Positions 1-9,018 of a DNA stretch of 64,000 nucleotides are shown here, piece by piece. The translations under genes and the position numbers were made by a program. Numbering within the stretch: position 1 is the first letter of the stretch; each line of letters begins with the position of its first letter. The stretch lies in the NCBI GenBank assembly GCA_007126095.1, contig SLBZ01000071.1:1-64000 (forward strand), written 5' to 3'. This DNA is from Aquisalimonas sp. (GTDB lineage Bacteria > Pseudomonadota > Gammaproteobacteria > Nitrococcales > Aquisalimonadaceae). The notes beneath the pieces are model-generated. The model ran no database searches, was not told the DNA's origin, and worked only from the letters and a program-made list of their open reading frames with translations.

Positions 1-107
1 ATGTTGATCGCCAGCAGCCGCCGCAGGGGATGCTGCTGGGTGATGAAGCCGTAGAACCCCACGGCAACGAGGGCGGCGGCGGCCAGGATGAACGGGTCCA
101 GCGGCAT
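1..107 (-). CDS. mnhC: Mrp-type Na+/H+ antiporter subunit C (MnhC/MrpC), 5' part only
   Basis: Only the first 35 codons lie in the window; the gene runs off the left edge. The visible peptide starts MPLDPFILAAAALVAVGFYG and continues into a polar stretch ending LLAIN, matching the first transmembrane helix of MnhC, a NuoK-like membrane subunit of the multisubunit antiporter. Its ATG overlaps the TGA of the preceding subunit by one base (TGATG), as expected for a translationally coupled complex. The assignment rests on this short N-terminus plus the mnh genes upstream, so identity is likely and completeness cannot be judged. Confidence 0.75.
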   Translation of the reverse strand, partial: MPLDPFILAAAALVAVGFYGFITQQHPLRRLLAIN

Positions 108-1051
108 CACGGATCGGCCCTCCGCAGCCCGGTGGTACCGGTGAATAGCAACAGCAGCGTCAGGGCGATGGAGATGGCCAGGCTGAACTCGATCAGCACC
201 ATCAGCGGTGTCACCAGCGCCTGCGGATACGCCATGAATGCGCCCTCGGCCGGCATCAGCAGCAGCCCGGCGGCGGTGAACACGGTGACGCCCAGAATCA
301 GCAGCGTGCGCATGAGCAGGCCGAGCTGGGCTGCACTGTGCAGCCGACCGCCCAGCACGAGCATCACTCCGGCGCCGGCCATCACCGCACCGCCCTGGAA
401 CGCCCCGCCGGGCATGTACGCCCCGGCCCAGACCAGAAATGTGCCCATCAGGATCACCAGCGGCACGAATACCGTGACCAGCACCGGGATCAGTGGCGAA
501 TCCGTTCCGGCATCGTCATCGCCCGGGCGGTGAATCAGGGGCGAGCGCAGCAGAAGTGCCCCGATCAGGGCCATGAGCAGCACACCCATCTCCAGTAGCG
601 TGTCGTAGGAGCGGAAATTGAGCAGCACCGCCGTCACCGGCTGATCCACGCCGGCGGCGCCCAGCCCCTCCAGGGCGAGGGTGCCGGCGCGGTCCGCGTC
701 GATGGCCGTCTGCACCTGGTACAGCGCCACGGCAACCAGCACGCCGAGCAGCCCGCTGCCCGCGCCCGCCAGCCAGCGCACCCGTGTCGAGGCCCCCGGC
801 CGGTCGGCCTGCTCCGGCCCCGCATGGATGAGAACACGCCAGGTGCTGAGCAGGAGAATGCCCAGCAGCCCCGCGCCGATGCCCGCTTCGGCCAGCGCCA
901 GATCCGGTGCGTCCAGGCGCACCCATGCCAGTGCCAGCATCAGCCCGGTGACGATGAACAGGACGATGCTCCGGTAGAGATCCGGGGCCGTGACGCAGCG
1001 CCATGCCAGCGCGGAGACGACCAGGGCGAGAAGGCCATCAAAGACGCTCAT
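107..1051 (-). CDS. mnhB: Na+/H+ antiporter subunit B with N-terminal DUF4040/MbhD-like domain
   Basis: A 314-residue, almost entirely hydrophobic protein. The first ~80 residues (MSVFDGLLALVVSALAWRCV onward) resemble the MbhD/DUF4040 piece that is the C-terminal part of MrpA in canonical operons. The last ~140 residues are MnhB, with the signature MPGGAFQGGAVMAGAGVML. So part of subunit A has been relocated onto B, an arrangement known from rearranged Mrp and membrane-bound hydrogenase-type clusters. The start ATG at 1051 overlaps the mnhG stop as ATGA; the frame stays open far upstream but that part reads as a shadow of mnhF/mnhG. The complex exchanges cytoplasmic Na+ for external H+ and supports salt and alkali tolerance. 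Confidence 0.85.
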   Translation of the reverse strand: MSVFDGLLALVVSALAWRCVTAPDLYRSIVLFIVTGLMLALAWVRLDAPDLALAEAGIGAGLLGILLLSTWRVLIHAGPEQADRPGASTRVRWLAGAGSGLLGVLVAVALYQVQTAIDADRAGTLALEGLGAAGVDQPVTAVLLNFRSYDTLLEMGVLLMALIGALLLRSPLIHRPGDDDAGTDSPLIPVLVTVFVPLVILMGTFLVWAGAYMPGGAFQGGAVMAGAGVMLVLGGRLHSAAQLGLLMRTLLILGVTVFTAAGLLLMPAEGAFMAYPQALVTPLMVLIEFSLAISIALTLLLLFTGTTGLRRADP

Positions 1052-1341
1052 GGCGTGTCGTCCTCCCGCTCGTCGCGCAGGTGGTGCCGGGCCACCAGGT
1101 GGCAGGCAATGGAGGCGGCGGTAACGGCCAGGAACCAGATCAGGGCGATGAGGAGAATCGCTTGCCAGGTCCCAGAGAGCAGCGCCACCCCGGCGGCGAG
1201 CAGGCCCAGGCCGGTATTGTCCGCCTTGGTCAGGGCGTGCAGCCGCGTGTAGACATCCGGGAACCGCAACAGGCCGACGGTGCCCGCAAGAAAGAAAACC
1301 AGCCCTGACCCGATCAGGGCAGCCGCCAGCCAGTCGAGCAT
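1048..1341 (-). CDS. mnhG: Mrp antiporter subunit G
   Basis: 97 residues with three predicted helices and the MnhG/PhaG hallmark GTVGLLRFPDVYTRLHALTK near residues 20-39, followed by a short charged C-terminus (RDEREDDTP). MnhG is a small accessory membrane subunit needed for assembly of the Mrp Na+/H+ antiporter. It lies 3 nt after mnhF and overlaps the fused B gene by 4 nt, so translation of all subunits is probably coupled. Length and motif agree with the family; I see nothing unusual. Confidence 0.93.
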   Translation of the reverse strand: MLDWLAAALIGSGLVFFLAGTVGLLRFPDVYTRLHALTKADNTGLGLLAAGVALLSGTWQAILLIALIWFLAVTAASIACHLVARHHLRDEREDDTP

Positions 1342-1344
1342 GGG

Positions 1345-1602
1345 TCAGTCCTCGCTCTGTGGATGGCGGATGAAAGCCACCGCGATCAGCGCGGCGAAAA
1401 GCACGAACAGCAGCGCCGCATGGAGCAGGGCGGTCATGTCCATCAGGGCGGAGAGCACGATCAGAATGGCCACGGTCGTGGTTCCTGAAAGCTGGACCGC
1501 GAGGATGCGATCCGCCCGGGTCGGGCCGATGTAGATCCGAACCAGCCCGAGCGCGAACAGGCCCAGCAGCACAACGGTGGTGGCGGTCAGAAACAGGGTC
1601 AT
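1345..1602 (-). CDS. mnhF: Mrp antiporter subunit F (pH regulation protein F)
   Basis: 85 residues, three helices, with the MnhF core VRIYIGPTRADRILAVQLSG (about residues 21-40). The start ATG (1602) overlaps the stop of mnhE by 4 nt. MnhF is a small membrane subunit of the multisubunit Na+/H+ antiporter. The order E-F-G-B-C on this strand differs from the textbook A-B-C-D-E-F-G, but each subunit is of normal length. Confidence 0.93.
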   Translation of the reverse strand: MTLFLTATTVVLLGLFALGLVRIYIGPTRADRILAVQLSGTTTVAILIVLSALMDMTALLHAALLFVLFAALIAVAFIRHPQSED

Positions 1603-2090
1603 GCGGCCGCCTCACGCAGCTCTTCGCCGAAGATCGCGGCAATGGCCCGCTCCACGCGCGGGATCCCGTCAGCCATGGCAGGGGTGAGCACGTGCGCGCG
1701 CATGACGCCGTTATGCATGTCGACGCAGAGCGTGCCCGGGGTGAGGCTGACGGTGATCAGCAGCAGCGACTGACCCGCTGGCGTCCGCAGCGACACGGGG
1801 TAGTCGTGCCAGTCCGCATTCAGGGGCATGGACGGGCGCATTGCGCGCCAGGCCACGTCGGCTCCGCCCACCAGCGACTGCTGAATGAACAGAGCCAGAA
1901 ACCGGATGATGGCCAGCGGGCGGGGCTGGTGCAGCAGGCCCGGTGCCAGCCATGCACTGATGATACCCCCGGCGACGGCGGCCACTGCCGCGTAGCCCGG
2001 GCCACGGCCACCGCTCAGAAGGAGCCAGAACGCGAACAGGCCCACCGTGACTGCCAGTGCCCAGGAAGTACGGTTTGCCCGATCAGTCAA
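1599..2090 (-). CDS. mnhE: Mrp antiporter subunit E
   Basis: 163 residues. Two N-terminal helices (about 10-50) are followed by a soluble domain with the MnhE features SLLLITVSLTPGTLCVDMHN and a C-terminal HVLTPAM segment. The only reasonable start is TTG at 2090: an in-frame TGA lies just upstream and no ATG precedes the first helix. This is the first gene of the antiporter operon; the ~170 nt to the divergent gene at 2260 must hold its promoter, though I could not pick clear -35/-10 hexamers. Confidence 0.88.
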   Translation of the reverse strand: MTDRANRTSWALAVTVGLFAFWLLLSGGRGPGYAAVAAVAGGIISAWLAPGLLHQPRPLAIIRFLALFIQQSLVGGADVAWRAMRPSMPLNADWHDYPVSLRTPAGQSLLLITVSLTPGTLCVDMHNGVMRAHVLTPAMADGIPRVERAIAAIFGEELREAAA

Positions 2091-2259
2091 CGGTGGTCAC
2101 CCAGTGGTTGTATCGATGGAGTTCGATGCGCACGCAGTCGGGGTTGTAACAGCATTGCATGGGGGCGGGCAACCGCTGCTGCTCGGCCGGTGGCGTGATT
2201 CCGTCCGCTGCCCGGCCGCGTTATGATGCGGCGCACCCTTGCAACACCGGTGATCCGCC

Positions 2260-3669
2260 ATGTCCGCACGCGATCAGTCCCTGACGACCGACCAGAAAGC
2301 CCTCACCATCAACCTCGACAAGTTCAAGTACGGCTCCATCGTCGAGATCGGCGCGGGGCAGGAGGTCGCGCGGCGGTTCTTCAATGTGGGTGCCGCCGCC
2401 GGCACTATTGCCAAGACCATGTCCGCCTACGATATGGCGGTGAGTGATGACATCTACGGCAACGTGGACCGCTACGTTAGCCGCGCGCGTCTGGAGCAGA
2501 TGCTGGACAAGGAGTACCAGCAGGTGGTGAACCGACTCACCGGCGTGCGGCCGCGCAACACCGCGTTCTTCGCCTATGCCGCCACGGTCACCGCCCGCAG
2601 CTTCAAGCAGCAGAACGAGTGCCACGGGTGGATCGGGATTCGCGCCCAGCTCCACCCCGGGGCCGAGCCGAGCGACATCGTGCTGCACGTGCGCATGCTG
2701 GATCAGGACAATGCCCAGCAGGCCGAGGCCCTCGGCATTCTCGGCGTCAATCTCATCTACGGGGCGTACTTCTACCACAACCGCCCGGAGTGGATCGTGG
2801 AGAGCCTGAGTGACGAACTCGGGTCGGATCGGATCGAGGTGGATCTCATCCACTTCTCCGGCCCCTACTTCGAGGACGTGGACAACCGCCGCATGAACCT
2901 CCACCTGATCCGGAGCTGGCTCACCCGCGCGGTGGTGATCAACCCGGAAGGGCGGGTGCAGGTCCCCGGCGAACTGTTCTTCCGCCAGTCGGTGCTGGTG
3001 ATCCGGGGGCTGTTCAAGCCGGTCACCCGCGTGAATGCGGACATGATGCAGTCCGGCCAGCAGCAGTTCCGCCAGCTGGAGGCCGTGGACGACAGCAGCA
3101 TGGTCTCGCTGGCGGAGATCACCATGAGCTCACCCACCGGTGGCGAGATCACCGATGACGCCGACTTCCTGGATCGCGCCGATCTGCTGGCCTCGCTCGG
3201 ATACACGGTGATGGTCTCCGACTACGTGCGGTTCTTCCGCCTGCGCGCCTACCTTCGCCGGTACACCCGCAAACCCATCGGGATCGTGCTCAGCGTGCGC
3301 GATTTCACCACGCTGTTCGACGAGAAGTACTACGACGGCGTCGAGGGGGGCATTCTGGAAGCGTTCGGCAAGCTGTTCCCCGACAACACTCAGGTCTACG
3401 TCTATCCGTCGCGGCGGCCGGGCGAGGCCGAGACCACGACGCTTCACAACGTACAGGTGCCCGACCATCTCCGGAATCTGCTGGCGCACCTGGTGGAGAA
3501 CGGTAAGCTGCGCGCCATCGAGCCCTGCGACGACAGCCACCTGCACATCGACGCCGCCGACGTGCTCGCCGACCTGCGCGCCGACCGCGGTGACTGGGCC
3601 CGGGCCGTACCGGAGCCGGTGGCCGAGGTGATCCGGGAGCGGCGGCTGCTGGGCTATGACAGCGAATAG
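2260..3669 (+). CDS. Conserved protein of unknown function
   Basis: 469 residues, soluble by composition, with no signal peptide or membrane segment. It has long conserved-looking blocks such as KYGSIVEIGAGQEVARRFFN (near residue 24), TIAKTMSAYDMAVSD, EALGILGVNLIYGAYFY and DEKYYDGVEGGILEAFGKLF. I recognise these blocks from proteins of similar length in cyanobacteria and other proteobacteria. Relatives carry conflicting database names (an adenylyltransferase and a TonB-receptor label are the ones I recall), and I see neither an HxGH nucleotidyltransferase motif nor a beta-barrel to support them. It stands alone, divergent from the antiporter operon and ~150 nt before a YtoQ gene. Function not assigned. 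Confidence 0.8.
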   Translation: MSARDQSLTTDQKALTINLDKFKYGSIVEIGAGQEVARRFFNVGAAAGTIAKTMSAYDMAVSDDIYGNVDRYVSRARLEQMLDKEYQQVVNRLTGVRPRNTAFFAYAATVTARSFKQQNECHGWIGIRAQLHPGAEPSDIVLHVRMLDQDNAQQAEALGILGVNLIYGAYFYHNRPEWIVESLSDELGSDRIEVDLIHFSGPYFEDVDNRRMNLHLIRSWLTRAVVINPEGRVQVPGELFFRQSVLVIRGLFKPVTRVNADMMQSGQQQFRQLEAVDDSSMVSLAEITMSSPTGGEITDDADFLDRADLLASLGYTVMVSDYVRFFRLRAYLRRYTRKPIGIVLSVRDFTTLFDEKYYDGVEGGILEAFGKLFPDNTQVYVYPSRRPGEAETTTLHNVQVPDHLRNLLAHLVENGKLRAIEPCDDSHLHIDAADVLADLRADRGDWARAVPEPVAEVIRERRLLGYDSE

Positions 3670-3816
3670 CCGCTGATTTTCAACGCCCTGGCACGGGAGC
3701 TGTTCTTCCGTCCGAACCGCTCCGGCCCTGACGCTGCGGGGCGCTGCATGGTAGTGTCTCCGCCATTGCGAGAGGCGCCACTAGCGCGCCGGACACAAGT
3801 TCAAAGGAGGCAAACA

Positions 3817-4260
3817 ATGACCTGGACCGTGTATCTCTCCGGTGAAATCCATACCGACTGGCGCGAGCAGATCGAAACCGGCGCCCGCGAACTGGACCTG
3901 CCGGTGCGGTTCACCTCCGCGGTGACGGACCACGACGCCAGCGACGCCGCCGGTGACGTGCTGGGTGAGGAGAGCAGCGGATTCTGGCGCGATCACAAGT
4001 CCGCCAAGGTCAACGCCATCCGCACCCAGACCCTGATTCAGGACGCCGACCTGGTCGTGGTGCGTTTCGGCGACAGGTACAAGCAGTGGAATGCCGCGTT
4101 TGATGCCGGCTTCTGCGCCGCGCTGGGCAAGCCCTACATCACCCTGCATGGGGAAGAGATCATCCACCCGCTGAAGGAGGTAGACGCATCCGCCATGGCC
4201 TGGGCGCAGACGCCCGAGCAGATCGTCGAGATCCTGCGCTACGTGATCACCAAAAAGTAG
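3817..4260 (+). CDS. ytoQ: YtoQ family protein
   Basis: 147 residues beginning MTWTVYLSGEIHTDWREQI. The start is fixed by a strong AAAGGAGG ribosome site 6-7 nt upstream; the same frame is open for 23 further codons upstream but has no comparable site. The SGEIHTDW, FWRDHKSAKVNAIRTQTL and DADLVVVRFGDRYKQWNAAF blocks match the YtoQ family, small soluble proteins with a nucleoside 2-deoxyribosyltransferase-like look and no established role. It sits alone between the unknown gene at 2260 and the FadB-like gene. Confidence 0.85.
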   Translation: MTWTVYLSGEIHTDWREQIETGARELDLPVRFTSAVTDHDASDAAGDVLGEESSGFWRDHKSAKVNAIRTQTLIQDADLVVVRFGDRYKQWNAAFDAGFCAALGKPYITLHGEEIIHPLKEVDASAMAWAQTPEQIVEILRYVITKK

Positions 4261-4343
4261 TGGCATGGCGGCAGGCGCCTTGGATGGCGGACGATTCGCG
4301 GTAGCATGGGCGGGTCCGCCATTCACTCCGTCGAGAGGCGCTC

Positions 4344-6320
4344 GTGACCGAACACTGCCGCGTGGAGTACGACGCCGACGGTATTGCCTGGCTCACGCTG
4401 GATGTGGCCGGGGAGGCCACCAATACCGTTCCCATGGCCGTTCTGGCCGAGCTCTCCGAACTGCTGGATGACATCGCCGCCAGGCCTGACCTGCGCGGGA
4501 TGGTGCTGCGTTCGGCCAAACCGTCCGGCTTCGTGGCCGGAGCCAGCAACGACGAACTGGCCGCCATGGGCGACCTGGATCGCGTGGCATCGTTGATCGA
4601 TCTCGGGCAGGCGGTGACCACCCGCCTGTATGGCCTCAAGGTGCCCACGGTCGCGGCCATCCACGGCCACTGCCTGGGGAGTGGGCTGGAGCTGGCGCTG
4701 GGCTGCCGGTATCGCGTTGCTGACGAGGGCGCCGCCACCAGCCTCGGGCTGCCGGACGTACGGCTCGGCCTGCATCCCTGTTACGGGGCAACGGCGCGCC
4801 TGCCCTCGGTGGTCGGCTCCTGGCGGGCGCTGGAGTTGATGACCTCCGGGCGCTCCGTGGATGCGGCCGCGGCAAAGCAGCTCGGCCTCATTGATGCCGC
4901 CGTGCCCGCAGAGTCGCTGGCGGATACGGCACGAGACTTCATTGCCCGCGATCCCGGGCGTCACCGGCCGCGCATCTGGTCGCAGATGGTGCGCTTCGGC
5001 CCGGCGCGGTGGATCACCTATCGCTATCTCGATGCCCAGTTGCAGCGTCAGGCGCGCCCGGAGAACTTCCCGGCGACCTACGCGATTCTGCGCCTGTGGC
5101 GGCGCGCGGCGGGCCGCCGCCTGCGCGAGCGCGTCCGGGCCGAGCGCGAGTCGCTGCTGGCGTTGATCCGCAAACCCAGCGCCCTGAATCTGGTCCGCAC
5201 CTATCTGCTGCAGGACCGGCTCCGGCGCGAGGCCCGCCAGCTCGATGTGACGGTGCCGCAGGTGATCCACGTCATCGGTTGTGGCGCGATTGGCGCGGGG
5301 CTCGCCGCCGTTCTGGCAGCCCACGGACGGCAGGTGACCGTGCATGAAGAGAACGAGTCCGCGCTGGAAGGCCTGCATCAGCGCGCGGAGACGGTCTTCC
5401 AGCAACGGCTCGCCGATCCCGCACTTCTGGAGGAGGCGCGCGGGCGCCTCCAGGTTGCGTCCGGGGTGGACACCATGGCCGAAGCCGATATGGTCATCGA
5501 GGCCATCGACGAGGATGCCGAGGCCAAACGGGTGCTCTACGCGGCCCTGGAAGAGGTGCTGGCGCCGGATGCGGTGATTGCCACGACCACCACCACGCTG
5601 ATGATCGACGATCTGGCGTCGGAGATGCGCCATCCCGAGCGCCTGACCGGGTTTCACTGCTTTCATCCCGTGGAGCGCATGACCATGGTCGAGGTGGTGA
5701 GCGGCTCCGGCACTGGAGAGTCCGCCCTGGCCCGCACACAGGCCCTGGCCGCCGCCCTGGACAAGCTGCCGCTGCGGGTGCGCAGCGCACCGGGTTTCAT
5801 CGTCAACCGGTTGAAACTGCCGTATATGCTCAAGGCCGCCGGGATCTACGAGCGTGCCCGCCGGGAGGTCATAGACGGCGCCGCGCTGGATTTCGGCATG
5901 CCGATCGGCCCTCTGGAAATGGCCGACGCCATCGGGCTGGACGTCTGTATCGCCATGGCCGAGGCGCTGGGTCGCACGGTCCCGGACAAGCTGCGCGAGC
6001 TGGTGGACGCAGGCCACACGGGAATGGCGTCAGGCAAGGGGTTCCATGACTGGAAACACGGCCGCCGCGTCAGCGCAAGTGTTCCGCCCGGCGGTGAGCA
6101 GGACTTTCCGAGCCTGGCCCGCGAACTGATCAACCCCATCGTCGAGGAAGCGGTCCGCTGCAGCGAGGAGGGGCTGGTGGCCGACGACGACATGGTGGAT
6201 GTCGCCGCCCTGTTCGGAGCCGGTTTTCCGGCCTATACCGGCGGCCCGCTGACGCTGCGGCGAGTGTGGGGCATGGACACGCCGCTGTACACGCCCCGCA
6301 AACGCCGCAATACGTTGTAG
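4344..6320 (+). CDS. FadB-like enoyl-CoA hydratase / 3-hydroxyacyl-CoA dehydrogenase
   Basis: 658 residues, GTG start with a GAGAGG site upstream. The N-terminal ~190 residues form a crotonase domain with the oxyanion-hole segment AAIHGHCLGSGLELALGC. E116 aligns with the first catalytic Glu of FadB, but the second catalytic Glu is Asp here (D138 in LGLPDVRLG). The C-terminal half is an NAD-dependent dehydrogenase: Rossmann motif VIHVIGCGAIGAGLA near 306-320, and the His-Glu pair H438 (GFHCFHPVE) and E450 (MVEVV), spaced as in FadB. The expected role is hydration and oxidation of acyl-CoA intermediates in beta-oxidation. No thiolase (FadA) gene is adjacent, and the E-to-D change may weaken hydratase activity, so the exact substrate is open. 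Confidence 0.85.
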   Translation: MTEHCRVEYDADGIAWLTLDVAGEATNTVPMAVLAELSELLDDIAARPDLRGMVLRSAKPSGFVAGASNDELAAMGDLDRVASLIDLGQAVTTRLYGLKVPTVAAIHGHCLGSGLELALGCRYRVADEGAATSLGLPDVRLGLHPCYGATARLPSVVGSWRALELMTSGRSVDAAAAKQLGLIDAAVPAESLADTARDFIARDPGRHRPRIWSQMVRFGPARWITYRYLDAQLQRQARPENFPATYAILRLWRRAAGRRLRERVRAERESLLALIRKPSALNLVRTYLLQDRLRREARQLDVTVPQVIHVIGCGAIGAGLAAVLAAHGRQVTVHEENESALEGLHQRAETVFQQRLADPALLEEARGRLQVASGVDTMAEADMVIEAIDEDAEAKRVLYAALEEVLAPDAVIATTTTTLMIDDLASEMRHPERLTGFHCFHPVERMTMVEVVSGSGTGESALARTQALAAALDKLPLRVRSAPGFIVNRLKLPYMLKAAGIYERARREVIDGAALDFGMPIGPLEMADAIGLDVCIAMAEALGRTVPDKLRELVDAGHTGMASGKGFHDWKHGRRVSASVPPGGEQDFPSLARELINPIVEEAVRCSEEGLVADDDMVDVAALFGAGFPAYTGGPLTLRRVWGMDTPLYTPRKRRNTL

Positions 6321-6330
6321 TCGCTTCGGC

Positions 6331-8274
6331 TTATAGCCGGAATTGGTGCGTGATCTGCCGCAGCTTCTCGGCCAGCTGCGACATGGACTCGCTGGCCTCG
6401 GTGGACTGCACCACGCTGCGGGCATTGTCGTCCGCCACCTGGGTGATGTTGTGGATATTCTCGTTGATCTCCTTGGCCGTGGCGCTCTGTTCCTCGGCGG
6501 CGCTGGCAATCTGCTGAATCATCTCGTTGATGTTCGCCACCGCCCCGGTGATGCGCCCCAGTGACTCGCCGGCGTGTTCGGCCTGACCCACGCTCTCCGT
6601 GGCGTACTCCCGGCTCTGCTGCATCGACTGCTCGGCCCGGCCCGCGCTGGCCTGGACCTGCTCGATGATGCTCTGGATCTCGTTGGTGGAGTCCTTGGTC
6701 CGAGTTGCCAGGGAGCGTACTTCGTCGGCCACCACGGCGAAGCCGCGGCCGTGATCACCGGCCCGCGCCGCCTCGATCGCGGCGTTGAGGGCCAGCAGGT
6801 TGGTCTGTTCAGCGACGTCCTCGATCACCTGCAGCACGGTGCCGACGTTATCGCTCTCCTGCTTCAGGGTGGCCATCATGTCGGCAGTCTCGCCGATCTG
6901 GCCCGACAGGGTGTTCATGGCCGTCATGGTCTTCGTGACCACCTCGTGGCCCTCGTGGGCCTCGCTGGAGGTATTGTTGGCACCGTCGGCGGCGGACTGG
7001 CTGTTCCTGGCCACTTCCTCCACCGTCGCGGTCATCTCGGTCATGGCCGTTGCCGCGCTGGAGAGCTGATCCCGCTGCTCCTGGATGCCCCTGTCCGTCT
7101 CCTGGTTCACCTGCGTCAGCTCGGTGGCCGCGGAGGCCACTTCGTCGGCGTAGTTGGACATCTCGCGGATCATCGTCCGCAGGTTCTCCTGCATGTTGGC
7201 GATGGACGCCAGCAGGCTGTCAGTATCGCCGGGCCGCAACTCGATGGGCGTCGCCATGTCGCCGTCGGCGACCCGGTGGACCGCCTGGGCTGCGTACCTG
7301 GGCTCGCCGCCCAGCGGGCGGGTGATGGAGCGGACGATGCCGAGGCTCGCCAGGATGGAGATGATGAGGATCACCGTGGCAATAGCCGAGAGAATCCAGA
7401 AGATCCGCCGGACTTCGGCGAGCGCCTCGGTCTCTGGAACCTCCATCACGAGCCCCCAGTCAAGCAGCGGAATGGGGCTGTAGCTGCCGGCGACCTGTTG
7501 CCCGGCGGCATTGGGGTAGACGCCGACACCGCTTTCGCCCGCGTCGAGCCCCCGTACCGCTTCGGTGTCGACCTGCGAGCCGGCACCGTCGATGGAGGGC
7601 GCGTTGGTCACCGCTTCGCCGTTGCCGTCCACCAGATAGACCTCGAACGCGCGGTCGTCGGCCATGTCCTCCACCTGCTCGACGATGGTGTCGAGCTGGA
7701 CGGCCCCGCGCATGACGCCGACCACCTGGCCGTTGTTGCGGATGGGAATAACCACGTTGCTGACACGGTTGCCGGTGGCCCGGGATACCAACGGCTCGGA
7801 GAAGACGTCGTCACCACCGATGGCGGCCTGGAACCAGGCCCGGTCCGCCACATGGAAGTCGTGGGCCTCGTCGGCGGAGAGGACCTCCGCCTGCCCGTCG
7901 TAGGCCACGCCGGAGATGCCGTGACCGTCCTCGCCCACCACGAAGATGGTGTCGTAGTGCCCCTGGCTTTCGGCGATCCGCTCCAGCAGATGGTTCAGGG
8001 CGTCCACGTCCAGCTCTTCGGCGGGGCTCAGGCTGGCGAGGTAACGCATCTCGTCCTGCCGCGCGGTGAGCCAGTCCATGAACGCCTGGGTGTTGGCATC
8101 ACCCGTGCCGTAGAGATCGTTCAGAACCGCTTCGGTCTGCGAGTCGCGGTACTGCACGTAGACCAGGCTGGTAATCAGCACGATGGATACCAGCACCAGT
8201 GAGACGATCATGACCGTCAAACGCCCCGCAAACCCCAGCCTGGCGGCCAGCCCGCCCGACGTTACTTGCTTCAT
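6331..8274 (-). CDS. Methyl-accepting chemotaxis protein with periplasmic Cache-type sensor
   Basis: 647 residues. A first membrane helix at about 17-38 ([20 protein letters not shown]) is followed by a periplasmic region to about residue 280 with dCache-like features ([33 protein letters not shown]). A second helix lies near 290-315, then a HAMP segment and a long coiled-coil signalling domain. The hairpin tip is [20 protein letters not shown] and [18 protein letters not shown], the site that contacts CheA and CheW. It should relay an extracellular small-molecule signal to the flagellar switch. It is monocistronic, tail-to-tail with the FadB-like gene 10 nt away. Confidence 0.95.
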   Translation of the reverse strand: MKQVTSGGLAARLGFAGRLTVMIVSLVLVSIVLITSLVYVQYRDSQTEAVLNDLYGTGDANTQAFMDWLTARQDEMRYLASLSPAEELDVDALNHLLERIAESQGHYDTIFVVGEDGHGISGVAYDGQAEVLSADEAHDFHVADRAWFQAAIGGDDVFSEPLVSRATGNRVSNVVIPIRNNGQVVGVMRGAVQLDTIVEQVEDMADDRAFEVYLVDGNGEAVTNAPSIDGAGSQVDTEAVRGLDAGESGVGVYPNAAGQQVAGSYSPIPLLDWGLVMEVPETEALAEVRRIFWILSAIATVILIISILASLGIVRSITRPLGGEPRYAAQAVHRVADGDMATPIELRPGDTDSLLASIANMQENLRTMIREMSNYADEVASAATELTQVNQETDRGIQEQRDQLSSAATAMTEMTATVEEVARNSQSAADGANNTSSEAHEGHEVVTKTMTAMNTLSGQIGETADMMATLKQESDNVGTVLQVIEDVAEQTNLLALNAAIEAARAGDHGRGFAVVADEVRSLATRTKDSTNEIQSIIEQVQASAGRAEQSMQQSREYATESVGQAEHAGESLGRITGAVANINEMIQQIASAAEEQSATAKEINENIHNITQVADDNARSVVQSTEASESMSQLAEKLRQITHQFRL

Positions 8275-8425
8275 GATTGCACCCTCGATAGCGCCGCATT
8301 GGTACGAACGGCATTGTTTCTCATTGTGTGGATGAATTGTAACGACGTTACGAGCGGGAAGTTGACAGGCAGGTCACAAAAGAGAACTGAGATTTGTGAG
8401 GCACTTCACGAAGGCGGGGAAAGCG

Positions 8426-8445
8426 GCCCGCCCGAAAGGGCGGGC
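8426..8445 (-). terminator. Hairpin after the universal stress protein gene
   Basis: An 8-bp perfect stem (8426-8433 with 8438-8445, arms GCCCGCCC and GGGCGGGC) closed by a 4-nt loop lies 13 nt past the stop of the stress protein gene. In that gene's sense it is followed by CGCTTTCC rather than a clean T-run, so termination efficiency is uncertain. The remaining ~150 nt up to the chemoreceptor start should contain the chemoreceptor promoter. Confidence 0.5.
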
Positions 8446-8458
8446 GGACCTATTCGTT

Positions 8459-8941
8459 TCACTTGACGGTGAGCACGCTCCCGTCGAACAGTTGCTGGAC
8501 TTTGTGCGACACGCTCCCCAGCAGCAGGCCGCTGAGATTGCCTAGGCCGCGGGACCCCATGACGACCATGTCCGCGTTGTGGGCTTTGGCCGCCTCCAGC
8601 AGCACCCGCGCCGGGTCGCCTTCGTGGTAGGACGTCTCCACCTTCGTGGCACCGGCTGCGGTTGCGGCCGTCCTGGCTTTCTCCAGGAGTTTCTCGGCGA
8701 TGTCTTCCAGTGCCGCCACCGGCACCTGGTAGTCCACCGACGCGCCGCCCATGGTCATCGGGGGCACCGACGGAATGGGTTCCGACGACAGTTCGGCGAT
8801 GGCGGGGGGAATGTGGCCCCGGAGCAGCGCGTGAACGATGGCGAGATCCGCGTCGAAACGGCTTGCGAGCGTCGCTGCCATGGTGACGGCCTTGTCCGAG
8901 TGTTCGGAGCCGTCGATGGCAACGAGGATACGATTGATCAT
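8459..8941 (-). CDS. Universal stress protein (UspA family)
   Basis: 160 residues. The start MINRILVAIDGSEHSDKAV is preceded by AGGAGGG about 6 nt upstream, so I prefer it to an in-frame ATG 20 codons earlier. The N-terminal beta strand with VAIDGS and the C-terminal G-2x-G-9x-G-S signature (MGSRGLGNLSGLLLGSVSHK) are the ATP-binding elements of the UspA fold. These cytoplasmic proteins accumulate on starvation, respiratory inhibition or salt stress; this one appears to be a single-gene unit. Confidence 0.93.
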   Translation of the reverse strand: MINRILVAIDGSEHSDKAVTMAATLASRFDADLAIVHALLRGHIPPAIAELSSEPIPSVPPMTMGGASVDYQVPVAALEDIAEKLLEKARTAATAAGATKVETSYHEGDPARVLLEAAKAHNADMVVMGSRGLGNLSGLLLGSVSHKVQQLFDGSVLTVK

Positions 8942-9018
8942 GGGCTGGTCCCTCCTGTTCAGGCTCGGGGCAGCATAGGGCCGCCCATTGATTTGGGTCA
9001 ACCGTTCGGCACGGCTGC

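Noticed and set aside
4323..6017. A 564-codon open frame antisense to the FadB-like gene
   Set aside because: Low-complexity composition without motifs, opposite a gene with intact catalytic motifs.
6574..8202. A 542-codon open frame antisense to a chemoreceptor
   Set aside because: The translation is a Gly/His/Val/Asp-rich mirror of the receptor's coiled coil; no ribosome site.
8275..8400. A FliA promoter before the first chemoreceptor
   Set aside because: The best candidate on the minus strand has only about half of the consensus positions at both boxes.
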